Under the pieces are notes generated by a model that did no database searches, had not been told where the DNA came from, and saw only the letters and a program-made list of their open reading frames with translations. A program made the translations under genes and the position numbers. DNA of 64,000 nt from Enchytraeus crypticus (taxonomy: Eukaryota; Annelida; Clitellata; Enchytraeida; Enchytraeidae), in NCBI GenBank assembly GCA_905160935.1, contig CAJHZI010000184.1, positions 1,739,501 through 1,803,500 of the forward strand, in the 5' to 3' direction. Position 1 is the first letter of the stretch, and each line of letters opens with the position of its first letter. Shown here piece after piece: positions 35,935 through 47,310 of this stretch.

Positions 35935-36135
35935 AAGGTCATCAACATCTTCCCATTATCCCAGTTTAACTGGGGTCAGGATACAAAAGGACCTTCGTCA
36001 CTCCTCTCTGTCCCTATACCATTATCAAAATCTCTTCCATTTCTTTTAGAAAATATTGCAGCAATTTCTGGTACCTAGGCAATCACAAACCGAATGCCCT
36101 TTCTGACGTTAGTTTAGATTTTAGTGCTTTAATAA
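35935..36135 (-). mobile_element. SINE B fragment (tail half)
   Basis: Reverse strand AAAGCACTAAAATCTAAAC, CATTCGGTTTGTGATTGCC, GTATCCTGACCCCAGTTAAA, CTGGGAT. Confidence 0.65.
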
Positions 36136-36459
36136 AGTTGAATTAAGTAAAGTAGTTATATAAAATTAGTTAATTACATACTTAGTAGTTGGTATTATAT
36201 GTAGCGAAATGTAGAAGTTGATATGCGAGTAGTCCTTATTTATTTCAAAGCAGTTAACTTAGCAAAGTACATGTACATAGAATAATTACTTTACTGATTT
36301 ATAAATAATTTACAATGTTATGCACTTCTGGTTTCTGTTTTCAACAAATTTCTACTTTATAAAATTTGAATTGGTAAAATATTTAGCGATTATTTCTGGC
36401 ATGTGCTCTGTTTATGTAAAGCTCAAATTTGTGGTCTATCTAGTTAAAATATTTGTCAT

Positions 36460-36494
<35 letters not shown>

Positions 36495-36650
36495 GTGCAC
36501 TGCCTACTGGCTGGTCCATGGTATATAACGCCTCCACTCTGCTCTGTCTTCCGCTTTCCTCTTCATGTCCACATATGAGTGGATCTTTAAATCAGCTAAC
36601 ATGCCTGATCTCGGCCTGCCTCTGCCTTTACTTCCTTCCATTATTCCTTG
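36460..36650 (-). mobile_element. RTE 3' end with (GA)n tail
   Basis: (CT)n at 36460-36491, then reverse-strand RTE terminus: ACATATGAGTGGATC region encoding the C-terminus, ATACCATGGACCAGCCAGTA, GGCAGTGCACTAAG. Confidence 0.85.
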
Positions 36651-36654
36651 TCAT

Positions 36655-38195
36655 GCTAATTTATTTATTTTATTTATTTATTGCTTTATTTCAGGCGTAA
36701 AAACCCATACATGAATCTTGCACATAGAACAATGCAACAAAAACCAGAAAAGCAAATAGTCTGCGCATAAATTGAGCTATAGGCCTAATGGCAAACAGAT
36801 AATGTTTTTTCGACTATAACAATACTTGCTCCTAGCTTAGGTATATGGGTATTAGCGAGGTCATTTGGCTACTAAGAAGTAGGGAAGTAGTTAAATACTA
36901 AATACTTACTTATCAATAGATAGGCTAATGTTAATAATAGTTTATACTACTGAATAAAATATAGATAGTAACTAGGTTGTTTATATTCAAAATTGTGTTA
37001 TTAGAGAAGAGATTGAAAGTTAGCTACCACAAGTAGTTGAGGCTTATTACTGCCTTTATATTTCACGTTATATTCTATAGTTTGTCCTTACTCCTTCTGT
37101 AATTTACTCGTGCTTATTGGAAATGGTGAAAACAATTAGATCACAGATCATCAAGGTCAAGCAAATCATTAAGCTGCTAACACTTGTTCAAACGTGGCGG
37201 ACATCGAATGAGCAGCAGAACGGCTGATCTTTACTCTGAGGCTTGAACGGGCACTCTATAAGCTCGACCAGAATCAATTCATGCTGATACTGGCCGGAAC
37301 CACGTGTCAACTCCGTGACAACGCCTTCTGGCTCTTCCATGAGTTTTCCTTGAAACTGAAGTCCTTTTCACCCTCCACATTTGAAGCAATAAAGTATCAA
37401 TAAACGCGCTGTATAATACACTAAAGTAGGATATAAAGTTACCAAATAGTTAAATAACAGGATTATAAAGCTATAATCCTGAACTGAAGGTGTTGTCAGG
37501 CGTAATGTAAGGCCCGTTGGAGGTTAAATTAGATATTTCGGTAGGCTAATTTATAACATTTGTAGGGTATGAAATATAGGCTTAAATATAAATATTACCG
37601 TTTTGTATCTGTGACACTGGCGAATATACCTACCGTTTATTACACATATCGTGAAAGGCTTCAAAGCCATAACTGAAGTATATCTAATTAGTTAACCCCA
37701 TCAGAAGTCTTATTTTTTCCCAAGCTATAGTATTCCAACATAGCTTTTTGTGAAGGGTTAATTCCTTGATTTATGAAGTTATATGATCATTTTTTGCAAT
37801 TTTTTGTACAACATATTTATAATTTCAAATAATAAAACTGTTTTTGAGTAGACAATATACATGTACAAATGTAGTATTTTATCAACACCTTCTACGAAAT
37901 GGTAAGAAAATGAGCTAACATTTAAGAAGAGGAATAACATCAGATCATAGGATATGTTAGGTAAGGTACCGATCACGAGCAATTATCTCATCTGTCTTAT
38001 ATTAATCCCTTTTTTCTCTCCAATGTATATACTCATTCATTAGTCAGTTAATTATTGTTCAATCATTATTCAGTTAGTTTAAGTTGATCTGGAAAAAATT
38101 GAAACTTAGAGTGTGTTATGCTGCAGTTAACTGAAATCAGTTGTGTTTTATGAGATGGTCAGAGATTCTTAGAATAATGTATTAGGCGCATCTAT
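36655..38195. other. Intergenic sequence, SINE A scrap at 37695-37780
   Basis: No gene. At 37695-37780, ATCAGAAGTCTTATTTTTTC, CCAAGCTATAGTATTCCAAC, TTTTTGTGAAGGGTTAATTC is a degraded SINE A. A GC-richer patch lies at 37180-37350. Confidence 0.4.
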
Positions 38196-38202
38196 AGTAC
38201 CC

Positions 38203-38375
38203 GTGAATATATATCACCTGTAAATATATAAGACCGGTGACTATATATGACCGGTAAATATATAGGACCGGTGAATATACTGTATAAGACCGGTGAATAT
38301 ATAAGACCAGTGAGTACATAGGATCGGTGAATATACATATATAGGATCGGTAAATGAAAAGGATAGGTGAATTTA
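38203..38375. repeat. ~18-bp minisatellite
   Basis: Nine or ten diverged units of GACCGGTGAATATATAA. Confidence 0.9.
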
Positions 38376-38653
38376 CGAACATCACAACGCTATAATCATA
38401 AATGTGATATAACTCGTTACGTGTAATATCACTTAAGTATGGTATTTGCTTACTCTTTTAATAATATAACACTCAAACCGCGATTTTGTCATCTTTTAAG
38501 GATCCCTATAATATTAGTACTTATAGGATCCCTTATATTAGTACTAAGATGCATTTTTAATTTTAACATCATGGGTCAATTTGAGCATAACTTGATTCAA
38601 AAAATAAAATGAAAATAATTAAAATTATTATCATATTTTAACTGTAATAGCTT

Positions 38654-38912
38654 GTTAACCAACTAATCTAATGTTAGACAACTAATGTTAACCAACTAAT
38701 CTAATGTTAGACAACTAATGTTAACCAACTAATCTAATGTTAGACAACTAATGTTAACCAACTCAATCTAATGTTAGACAACTAATGTTAACCAACTAAT
38801 CTAATGTTAGACAACTAATGTTAACCAACTAATCTAATGTTAGACAACTAATGTTAACCAACTAATCTAATGTTAGACAACTAATGTTAACCAACTAATC
38901 TAATGTTAGACA
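38654..38912. repeat. 33-bp tandem repeat, ~8 near-identical copies
   Basis: Unit begins GTTAACCAACTAATCTAATG and ends TTAGACAACTAAT. Copies are identical except one with an extra C, so amplification is recent. Confidence 0.95.
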
Positions 38913-39154
38913 GATTGCCGAAGAGAAAAGTGTAGAAATATATACTCCTAAGTAACTCCTGTGGTTTATTTATAGTGCATTGGCTTATCGGCTGAACAAA
39001 AATTTGTTCAAGGTATATTCATCATACAATGTACTGGATAAATACAATTGTTTTACAAATAGCATTTAATGACATGGAACCGTTTGTACCACCTGATGTC
39101 ATAAAAATATTATTTTCTAAACATCGCTTAAATCAATCAATCTATCAATCAATA

Positions 39155-39205
39155 AGAATTTAACGTCCGGTTCCTCGCCATAAGGAAATGTCAGGGACTT
39201 CAATC
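39155..39205 (-). mobile_element. Family D repeat end
   Basis: TTAACGTCCGGTTCCTCGCC, AAATGTCAGGGACTTC; the same block as at 57110 inverted. Confidence 0.4.
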
Positions 39206-39604
39206 AATTAGCCTCTAATGAACTACGTACGTACATATTTATACTTAACCAAATAATAACCCGAATTAAAGCTTCTGAGCTTGCGTGTTAGAATTAGACA
39301 TTTTTTTAATGGCAACACAGTAAAACCTGATAATTTTTAGACCTCTTGGGACGAATGAAAGAATTGCTAATCTATTTAGTTATTATTAGTTAAATATCAC
39401 TATCCAATATATCCACTTATATTTTATGCGATATCGAAACTACGGTGGACTAACAAATTTTGCAGTCAGACATTCGTAGAATTCCTGGGTGGCATCTAGT
39501 CTAACTCCGAATAATTAACGAGAGACATAGTCATCATAACATTCAGCATGCATAATATTACTTTGTGTATGAATACCTCATTGCTTAATATATATACAAA
39601 TACT

Positions 39605-39890
39605 AATCGTCAACATCGTCATCATCTTCCCTTTCATACCAGTTGAACTATGGTCGGGATACGAATAGACCCTTTCTACCCCACTCTGACTCATATCATA
39701 TCATTAGTCAATCCCCTAAACTCTTTTCTGTTCGATTTAGAAATATTCTTAGCAAATGATGAAGCCTAGTCGCTCATCAATCGAAGCAATTTCTGACTTT
39801 GGTTTGTATCTTAGTGCTTTAGTTACCTTCTACGACAATTGCAGTCACCGGTTGATCTATTCGTCAAACAGCTCTTATACAACACGGGGA
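39605..39890 (-). mobile_element. SINE B copy
   Basis: Reverse strand head CCCCGTGTTGTATAAGAGCT, GACGAATAGATCAACCGGTG, body CTAAGATACAAACCAAAG, tail GTATCCCGACCATAGTTCAA and GATGATGACGATG. Confidence 0.75.
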
Positions 39891-40554
39891 CTATATACAA
39901 ATACTAATACTAAAGATTAATTTAAAAAATTGATTCCCAAAAACAAACAAAAGGAAATTATATTTCATACTGAATTTTAAAATCTAAAGCCATGTTGCAA
40001 TAAATGAATGCTATATCTAAAACAGAAACTAATATTACATCATTTCGAAAAATATTGAAGGACGAATGATATTGTGAATGAGTTTATTTTGTCCTGGATT
40101 TCATACGTTGTTCATCAATTCAAATCATATTGCAATGAATTAATATCAGGATTGCTGCATTTCCATACGGACTCTGGAATGCACTTGTATTATGATGAAT
40201 CGAGCATGATCGAGCCTATAGGCTTCACATTACAGCGAGGATGACGACTGTAGACCTGCCTTCATAAAACATTCACAAGGTTAACAAATGCTCAGGTAGA
40301 CGAGGAGGCGACTCTAATAGTGAGCGGCTCAGTAAATCTCCTGAGTGTCCAAACAAGCAGCAGAGAGCTGTATATGTCACCTCATGAGAGATTCAATTAG
40401 GCCGGACTGATCAGCCGTAGTCCTGTTTTAGGTTAAGGTTCTCCTATTTTTTGTAGTTTAGGTATTCGGCAGTTTTACTAACTAAATTCAGACCTTATTT
40501 GTGTGCTAAGGTATTTGATATTATTCGTAATAAAATGAAATAATGTTTTGTGTA

Positions 40555-40690
40555 TTCTCTCTCTCTCTCTTTCTTTCTCTTTCTCTCTCTCTTCCTCTCT
40601 CTGTAAGAGCACAGCCTCCTTGCAGTCCTTGCAGGTCCATGGCTTATAACGTCTTCACTCTTCACGGTCTTCCGTTTCTCTCTTCATGTA
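40555..40690 (-). mobile_element. RTE 3' end with GA-rich tail
   Basis: CT-rich run 40555-40602, then reverse-strand ATAAGCCATGGACCTGCAAG with the hairpin region changed, GAAGACCGTGAAGAGTGAAG upstream. Confidence 0.65.
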
Positions 40691-40734
40691 CTTTGTTTTC
40701 CAGAAAATCTTTACAATTTTTGTTTGTTATTTCA

Positions 40735-41010
40735 CACATGAAATATCGCACGTTTTACATACTTTCCTTTCTTGTTTGCTGTTTTTTGTAGTTTTCGTTA
40801 TTTCCTCCATTCCTCTCCATTGTTATTAGTAATCGTTGCCTTCAGTTGGCGCATCATTTGCAGCCGGGGCGGATTTGAGAATAACCTTCAAATACTCTCG
40901 GGATTTTTCTTGCAAAGCTTTCAACATTCAGTCTTCTAATATGGTCACCCAAAAAGTACTAACCCGACGCGACGGTGCTTAATTTCGTTCAATTGACGTG
41001 CAGCTTAACT
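40735..41010 (-). mobile_element. 5S rRNA-derived SINE-like repeat, copy 1
   Basis: On the reverse strand at 40943-40985: AAATTAAGCACCGTCGCG, TCGGGTTAGTACTTTTTGGG, TGACC, matching the 5S rRNA internal promoter (A box AAGCAnCGTCGGGC to C box GGATGGGTGACC). Downstream body (GGCAACGATTACTAATAAC, CGAAAACTACAAAAAAC, TTTCATGTGTGA) is shared with the copy at 46675-46985. Not a functional 5S gene: the 5' half is unrecognisable. Confidence 0.7.
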
Positions 41011-41284
41011 GTGTGCGCTAAATTCCTCCCCATGATTAGAAGCTATTAATTAAATAAATGAAGATATTTGAAGCTCATTAATTACTGAATTTGATATTAT
41101 AATTTATATTAGACGCTCATTAATTGCTGACTCAGAATGATAATTTAATCATTAATATTTCAATCTTAAACGGTTTTCGGATCTATGACTTATTTTAAAG
41201 TATACCGCATACACCATATGCGTGTAATAACTTGGCTGATTTACTATGTATTGTATTATTATTGAATTTATTGTACAGTGCACT

Positions 41285-41560
41285 TGTGTTGCGTAAGGAC
41301 ACTGAAAAATAGACCAACCGAAAAAACTTTGTTTTCGTAAGAGACGACTGAGTGTGAACTGCGAAAGGTAACGAGAATTAAACTACCTCAGAAGCCTTGT
41401 TGTTATTCCCAAGGTATTGGCTATATAAGGCATGGAAAAACTATGTGTAAATGTGTAAATGGTTTAACTCTTAAATCGCTGAGTGATATTTACGGACTGA
41501 AAGCAGAATGAGAGTTAGAGTGTGTACTTTGGACCTGCCACTTGGTAAAAAGCTAGAGAG
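41285..41560 (+). mobile_element. SINE A copy
   Basis: AAGGACACTGAAAAATAGAC, CAACCG, GTAAGAGACGACTGAG, TAAACTACCTCAGAAGCCTT, GGACCTGCCACTTGG, then GAGAGAGTGAGTGAG. Confidence 0.75.
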
Positions 41561-41789
41561 AGTGAGTGAGTAACTTACAAAGATCTGATTTAATCAACCA
41601 TTAAATGATTAAGCTTCAATCCACAGAATATCATCGATACTTTATTTTAGCTAAAAAGCCCCTCAAAATAACAAGGCTATACTCTCCTGAAGACTTCAAC
41701 CAGAAAATTTCAAATCCCAGATCATATCCGGGATTATCATGCAAACTGTCAACCGATCATGCGTCAAACATAAGTTAATATCGTATCAT

Positions 41790-42425
41790 GTGATCCAGGC
41801 AGCATAGTAAAAATCATGTGATCCAGGCAGCATAGTAAAAATCATGTGATCCAGGAAACACAGTAAAATCATGTGATCCAGGAAGCACAGTAAAATCATG
41901 TGATCCAGGAAGCACAGTAAAATCATGTGATCCAGGAAACACAGTAAAATCATGTGATCCAGGAAACACAGTAAAGTCATGTCATCCAGGAAGCACAGTA
42001 AAATCATGTGATCCAGGAAACACAGTAAAATCATGTGATCCAGGAAACACAGTAAATTCATGTGATCCAGGAAGCACAGTAAAATCATGTGATCCAGGAA
42101 GCACAGTAAAATCATGTGATCCAGGAAACACAGTAAAATCATGTGATCCAGGAAACACAGTAAAGTCATGTCATCCAGGAAGCACAGTAAAATCATGTGA
42201 TCCAGGAAACACAGTAAAATCATGTGATCCAGGAAACACAGTAAATTCATGTGATCCAGGAAGCACAGTAAAATCATGTGATCCAGGAAGCACAGTAAAA
42301 TCATGTGATCCAGGAAACACAGTAAAATCATGTGATCCAGGAAACACAGTAAAATCATGTCATCCAGGAAGCACAGTAAAATCATGTCATCCAGGAAGCA
42401 CAGTAAAATCATGTGATCCAGACAG
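41790..42425. repeat. 27-bp tandem array with 189-bp higher-order repeat
   Basis: About 23 units of AAAATCATGTGATCCAGGAA plus GCACAGT. Diagnostic variants (AAAG start with GTCATCC; AAAT start; GCA/ACA) recur every 189 bp: the block beginning at 41973 repeats without change from 42162, a seven-unit higher-order repeat. Because 27 is divisible by 3, the minus strand stays open for 208 codons, which is an artefact and not a gene. Confidence 0.97.
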
Positions 42426-43640
42426 CTGTCTCAACCAATTCATATAGCTCATACGGTTCATATTTGCAAGCAAAGTCTCGTTACTTTTGGAATGCCTCTC
42501 TTACAGGTAGGTATTAAAGATTAAGATTAATATTATAAAAGATTTTTATTCTTATTTTACAGTGAAAGTCAGCAGGGGCGCAACTACTGGGGATGTTACA
42601 TGAGGCAGCTGTCCCTAGCAATGACAAGAATTCCATCCTAGCTGCCCCCTAGTCAAAGAAATTTGCATGGATTGTCCAAGTTTGCCTTATCCATTCTCAT
42701 TCTTGACTGCCATTCCAACATTTTCAGCTACAACCTCACTGCCACTCCATGAACAAATTCCTGGCTACTCTACTGTCAGAATGTTAGTAGTAATTAGTAC
42801 CTTAGACTAACCACTTGCACAGAAAGATAAACTAATATCACAGTAAAGCATGATATATGAATCCATTATTTGACTTAACAACCACGTCGGGACTAATAGG
42901 CTGTGCTTCCTGCTAGCATATATTGATATATTGTCTAGTTCAAAGCTCTATTTGTCAAACTATGTATTCGCTATCTAGCAGTCTTTGCTTTCTGATAAGA
43001 TTAATTAGAAATAAAAAAGAAATAAAAAATTTAATTTGAACATTTTTGGTTACGTTAAATCTTCAACGGTTTTTTAATTCATATGATTTAATTTCTGTGC
43101 TTGTGATTCGTCCAGAAATCAAGTTCCATTAGAAATACTTACCCTAGTCGGTAACTCACATGGCTTTTCTATAGGAAGTTGTGAGTTCAAATAACAGACC
43201 GTGTTTATTTGGCTGGCCCTCGTGCCTGCTTTGAAATATCAATGCATAAAGAACCTAACTGTATATGAGCATTTCTCAGCAGAATACTATGTGCGGACCA
43301 AATGAAATGTATTATAATTTTATGTGTAATCTAAGAATTTCTCTTGCATTCTAGGATGTTGTAAACTGTTTTTGCGAATATCCTCCATCTGTCGAATATA
43401 TTTAATTTAACCGAGATTTTCTCTAAACTTCCCCCAAACATAAAAATATAACGGCACACATTGTAAGGAAGCACAGATGCTTGTTTAAGGTCCATTTCTG
43501 CCTTCCACGGTTATAATTAATTGTTGCCTTTTGATGATGCATCAATTGATCACCGGACTGGCTTTCGTTTGGGATCTTACTTCCCATCAGCACATTTCTT
43601 TTACAGATTAGTCTGAATGAATTGATCTGTTACGATGTGT
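42426..43640. other. Intergenic sequence; possible DNA-transposon end at 42572
   Basis: CAGGGGCGCAACTACTGGGG near 42572 resembles hAT-type terminal sequence. I found no matching inverted end, so it is not called as an element. Otherwise featureless. Confidence 0.3.
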
Positions 43641-43710
43641 GCTGTGGGGACGTCCCTGACATCATCCCTGGATGAGGAAACGGAGTTAAACCTATATTAT
43701 TATTATTAAA
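43640..43710 (+). mobile_element. Family D repeat end with (ATT)n tail
   Basis: GGGGACGTCCCTGACATCAT, CCCTGGATGAGGAAACGGAG, TTAAACCT then ATTATTATTA. Confidence 0.55.
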
Positions 43711-44286
43711 TATTTTCAATTTTTATAAACTTAATTAATTTTTAACTGACTAATTGTTTACTAATTAAGTAAATAAGTAAAATTGCTTATTATTATTGTT
43801 ACTTATTATTATTATTATATTATATATTATGTCATGCTTTTTTTAAAAATATATTCTGATTCATTAAAATGGAAATTTTTCCAATATTAGACCAAAGTGG
43901 AGTTCTTATGAAATGTTTTGCCTAACCGCCATCCTTCCTGTAAGTGTCATTTATTATTGCGATCGAGCCGCTCTGCTGCTCTTATTCTTAATTTATCTTT
44001 TTAATTCCACGAAAAGAAATTATTAAATCTACTCAACGGCAGGGAAGTGGTGTTCTTCTTTGTATGACTAACCAATCATTCCTGCGATTTGCCTGATTTT
44101 CATAAAAAATAGTCACAAAGATATTTTAATGTACGTTGAATTTCATCCGAGGGTATCGATAATTACATCTATTAATAAATTGAATTATTTTTTAATTTAA
44201 ATTGTGTTATATATTAGTAAATGCTTAGTTTTAGAAATCTCAGCATTTCATGTTCAGTAGCGTAGTTATTGTTTTCATTAATAATA

Positions 44287-44337
44287 GACTAATAGTCCAT
44301 TATCAATAGTCCATTATTAATAGTCCATTATCAAATA
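44287..44337. repeat. ~16-bp tandem repeat, 3 copies
   Basis: Units of AATAGTCCATTATCA. Confidence 0.85.
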
Positions 44338-44859
44338 TCAGTCTAATAGTTATAAGATTTTAAATTTTATTAACCCAAATAACCATATGTAATGTTTGGT
44401 ACAAAAATACTAAGAATAGGCCTGAAACAGGAGGCGATGGATTCTGAAATTCATTTGGATAGTCTTTGATAGTACATTTTTATATTTAAACCGATTTATA
44501 ATTTGGAAATAAATCATTGCCATTATATTATTAATGGCAATTAATTAGTACGTAATTAGCAATAATTAATACGTGCGCAAGACTTCCATCTGAATAGTTG
44601 AAGCTAGTCTATATTGTGCAGGTTTTTTAGGCCAAATCTTTTTTAAGGTGGTCAATAGCCTTTCTAACAGTGTCACGCAAAAATATCTAATCAGTTCTAA
44701 CGGTTAATAGAAGGTCATCTACTGCAGGACCCGCTACGGAAGTGGTCGCTGGATTGTTAATTGACTGTTAAATTAGAACAGTGTAGACGATAGAACACAC
44801 AGCCTCTGAAGGGAAGAACCAGTCTCGTTCATCTTACCTCTTGGCCATTTAGCGGATTT

Positions 44860-44925
44860 AGCTAAGTGGTTAGCTTCCTTGCCGGATTGACGAAAGTGGG
44901 CGTGGTAAGATTTAAGCTATGGAAC
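44860..44925 (+). mobile_element. tRNA-like SINE head
   Basis: GCGGATTTAGCTAAGTGGTT, AGCTTCCTTGCCGGATTG resembles a tRNA D-arm/A box; the B box is degraded (GGTAAGATTTAAGC). Confidence 0.4.
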
Positions 44926-45069
44926 ATGTTTCACTTAGACAAATGACTTCCTATCAGTAAACTCACATCGGTATACGATCATAGCAATCAGTCGGCTAAC
45001 CTTGAGTGATTGTTTTTATAAATATATGTTTGCAAAACAGTTCAGCGTACATGCTTTATTATTTGTGAC

Positions 45070-45175
45070 TAAGGTCAGAAGCTAAAGTCAAGTTTAGGTC
45101 TGCTTCCTGCTCGATAACGTGACAGTGACGAGTAGAGCCCTGGATTTGAATCCTGTACCTACTGATCCACTGTCT
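45070..45175 (-). mobile_element. SINE C copy
   Basis: Reverse strand: GGATTCAAATCCAGGGCTCT, ACTCGTCACTGTCACG, TCGAGCAGGAAGCAGACC, TAAACTTGAC. Confidence 0.55.
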
Positions 45176-45349
45176 AAGAACTTGTTAACATTCACCCGGA
45201 TCAAGCCTAATCTCGATGAGTTAAACAATTTAACCTTATTCAAAAAGTCACAAACTTTTGAACATTATCTGATCATGTCAACAAAAGGAACAGGCAACGT
45301 AGAGACAGTCGATCGTTGGTGATTTATTCCTGACTCCTAAACTATCTTT

Positions 45350-45520
45350 ATTATTGTCTACCTGACATTATTGTCTACCTGACATTATTGTCTACCTGAC
45401 ATTATTGTCTACCTAACATTATTGTCTACCTGACATTATTGTCTACCTCATATTATTATCTACCTCACATTATTGTCCACCTCACATTATTATCTACCTC
45501 ACATTATTGTATACCTCACA
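45350..45520. repeat. 17-bp tandem repeat, 10 copies
   Basis: Units of TTATTGTCTACCTGACA, later units with CCTCACA; 171 bp is ten units almost exactly. Confidence 0.95.
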
Positions 45521-45604
45521 ACTAGGCTTACCTTTTAGACGTGAGCTCCGCTGAGTTATATTTCCTCATTTCTTTATCTAGAAAAACATCTCCTAGTTAT
45601 TAAA

Positions 45605-45863
45605 TAACTAATTTGTTAAATTCTAATAGAATATGTAGAAAATAGATTAAAAAGGAGAGATTTACAGATAAATAAAGATAAAACAGAGAAAATAATTATG
45701 CCAAACACAATCGATGATATGCAATGGCAAAATTCGAAATACTTAGGTAGTACGCTAGAATCAGAAAAAGATTTACATCAAAGGAAAAAATTAACAAAGA
45801 TGGCATTTAATAAATATAAATCTAAACTAAGAAATATAAAATTAGCTTGAAATTAAGAATTAA

Positions 45864-45923
<60 letters not shown>

Positions 45924-46400
45924 CAAACCTATCTTTTTATATAATAGTGAATTATGGATAATAACTAAAAGCATGGAAAGTAATGTAGATATATTACAAA
46001 GAAAACTATTGAGAACCATATTAAACATAAAATACCGACACATAATTAGCAATACGGATCTATATGACAGAACACAAGAAAAACCATGGAGTGAATTAAT
46101 AAAATTCAAAAGACTCAGTTGGATAGGACATAAGCTAAGATTGGATGAAAATACTGTAGTAAGAAAAGCTCTAAATTATAGAATAACAAATAATAAAATG
46201 AAACTAGGTATGGGAAATAAATATACTTTAATTAAACAATATGATAAAGATTTAAAACAAATATACACTAAATATAACCTAGCATAGAGTGATGTGTATG
46301 ATCTTGCCCAGGACCGGTATCAGTGGTGACAGAGGGTAAAATAGGCTGCTCTGGTGTCCACAAAGTGACATTACACAGAGAATAGCAGAAGAAAAGTTCT
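45605..46400 (+). pseudogene. Second LINE family, reverse transcriptase C-terminal remnant
   Basis: Translation gives LKRRDLQINKDKTEKIIMP, WQNSKYLGSTLESEKDLHQ, SELWIITKSMESNVDILQR and FKRLSWIGHKLRLDENTVV, the region downstream of the reverse transcriptase catalytic core in non-LTR elements. It is dead: stops occur at 46285-46287 and twice more before the normal terminus, where the inverted copy at 20974-21202 reads through. A (TA)n run at about 45868-45923 has expanded inside the former coding sequence. Nothing upstream resembles the catalytic core, so the copy is 5'-truncated. Confidence 0.8.
45868..45923. repeat. (TA)n microsatellite within LINE remnant
   Basis: TA runs interrupted once by CATATA; they split KLRIKIL from KPIFLYNSEL. 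Confidence 0.9.
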
Positions 46401-46674
46401 TCAATAATAATGCAAATTTTAAAATTTCACTTAATTTAAATGAAAAAATATATTAAAAAGCCAAAGTATTACAGTTAATTACGGTGTCTATGGCGTGTGG
46501 CAAATGAAGCAATTGAAATGAACCTCCTGATTACCGGGTGGACTGGTGATCTTGTATGAGCTATATATTTTCTACCACCAGTAGAGTTTCTACTTGCATT
46601 GTTTTTAGAATTATGATGCTTGCATATTTTGGTCATACATTTAATGTTTTGTTTCGTTTTTGCCGGCATGACTA

Positions 46675-46985
46675 CACACATGATATGCCGCAGCTATTAC
46701 AGAGTTTCCTTGCTTCGTAATTTTTTGTAGTTTTCGATATTTCTCATTCGCTAGATCGTTACAAGAATTTGTAATCGTTGCCTTTTAATGTAGTATCGAT
46801 TGCAGAAGGCGCAGATTTCAGAAAAACCTTCTACCATCCAGAGGGTTTTTCATTAAAAAGCTGTCGGCCGTCTCGGTCTTTCAATGTGGTGGCCCATACA
46901 AGTACTAACCGAGCCCGACGTTGTTTAAATTCATTTATTGAAGCACTAGCTTGGCCAAATTGGCGAATTCTGGCCCCTTCAATAA
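46675..46985 (-). mobile_element. 5S rRNA-derived SINE-like repeat, copy 2
   Basis: Reverse strand at 46888-46926: AAACAACGTCGGGCTCGGTT, AGTACTTGTATGGGCCACC, matching 5S rRNA around the A and C boxes; body GGCAACGATTACAAATTCTT, ATATCGAAAACTACAAAAAA, CATGTGTGTAG shared with 40735-41010. Confidence 0.7.
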
Positions 46986-47310
46986 GCAATGATATTTGAT
47001 GAATTCAGCCACAGCAACAATATTTAGAGTATTACGATTGTCAATGACAAAATCGAGCACTATTTAAACATATTCAAACCATCAAATCAATGACTCTTCA
47101 TCACTAGTAGTAGTCTCATATTTAGTATGCAATAGCTTGTCGCGTATTTTCGAACTATACAAGAACTGTAACAAGTTAATAGGAATATCACATTTTCCAA
47201 CATGCACTATTATAATTGATTTACGTGACTGGAGAATCTACAATTTTTAAACACAAATTTCATAGAAAAGTCTATAGGCCTAATTGTATATCGCATAAAC
47301 TCAACTGCAA

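Noticed and set aside
40943-40985. Functional 5S rRNA gene
   Set aside because: Only the central and 3' promoter-like portion is recognisable; the 5' half and terminator are lost.
41786-42412. 208-codon minus-strand open frame of nine-residue repeats (HMILLCFLD)
   Set aside because: It is a by-product of a 27-bp tandem repeat without stop codons; no start context, no flanking coding sequence.
38654-42425. CRISPR-like regularly spaced repeats
   Set aside because: The arrays at 38654 and 41790 are head-to-tail tandem repeats with no unique spacers, in a eukaryotic genome.
42565-42600. hAT-type terminal sequence CAGGGGCGCAACTA
   Set aside because: No matching inverted end or target duplication found within reach; left as a remark only.
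46475-46681. 68-codon minus-strand frame with TKQ and STGG, superficially like a histone H3 tail
   Set aside because: Spacing and context do not fit H3, and there is no histone fold; its start overlaps the end of the 5S-derived repeat.
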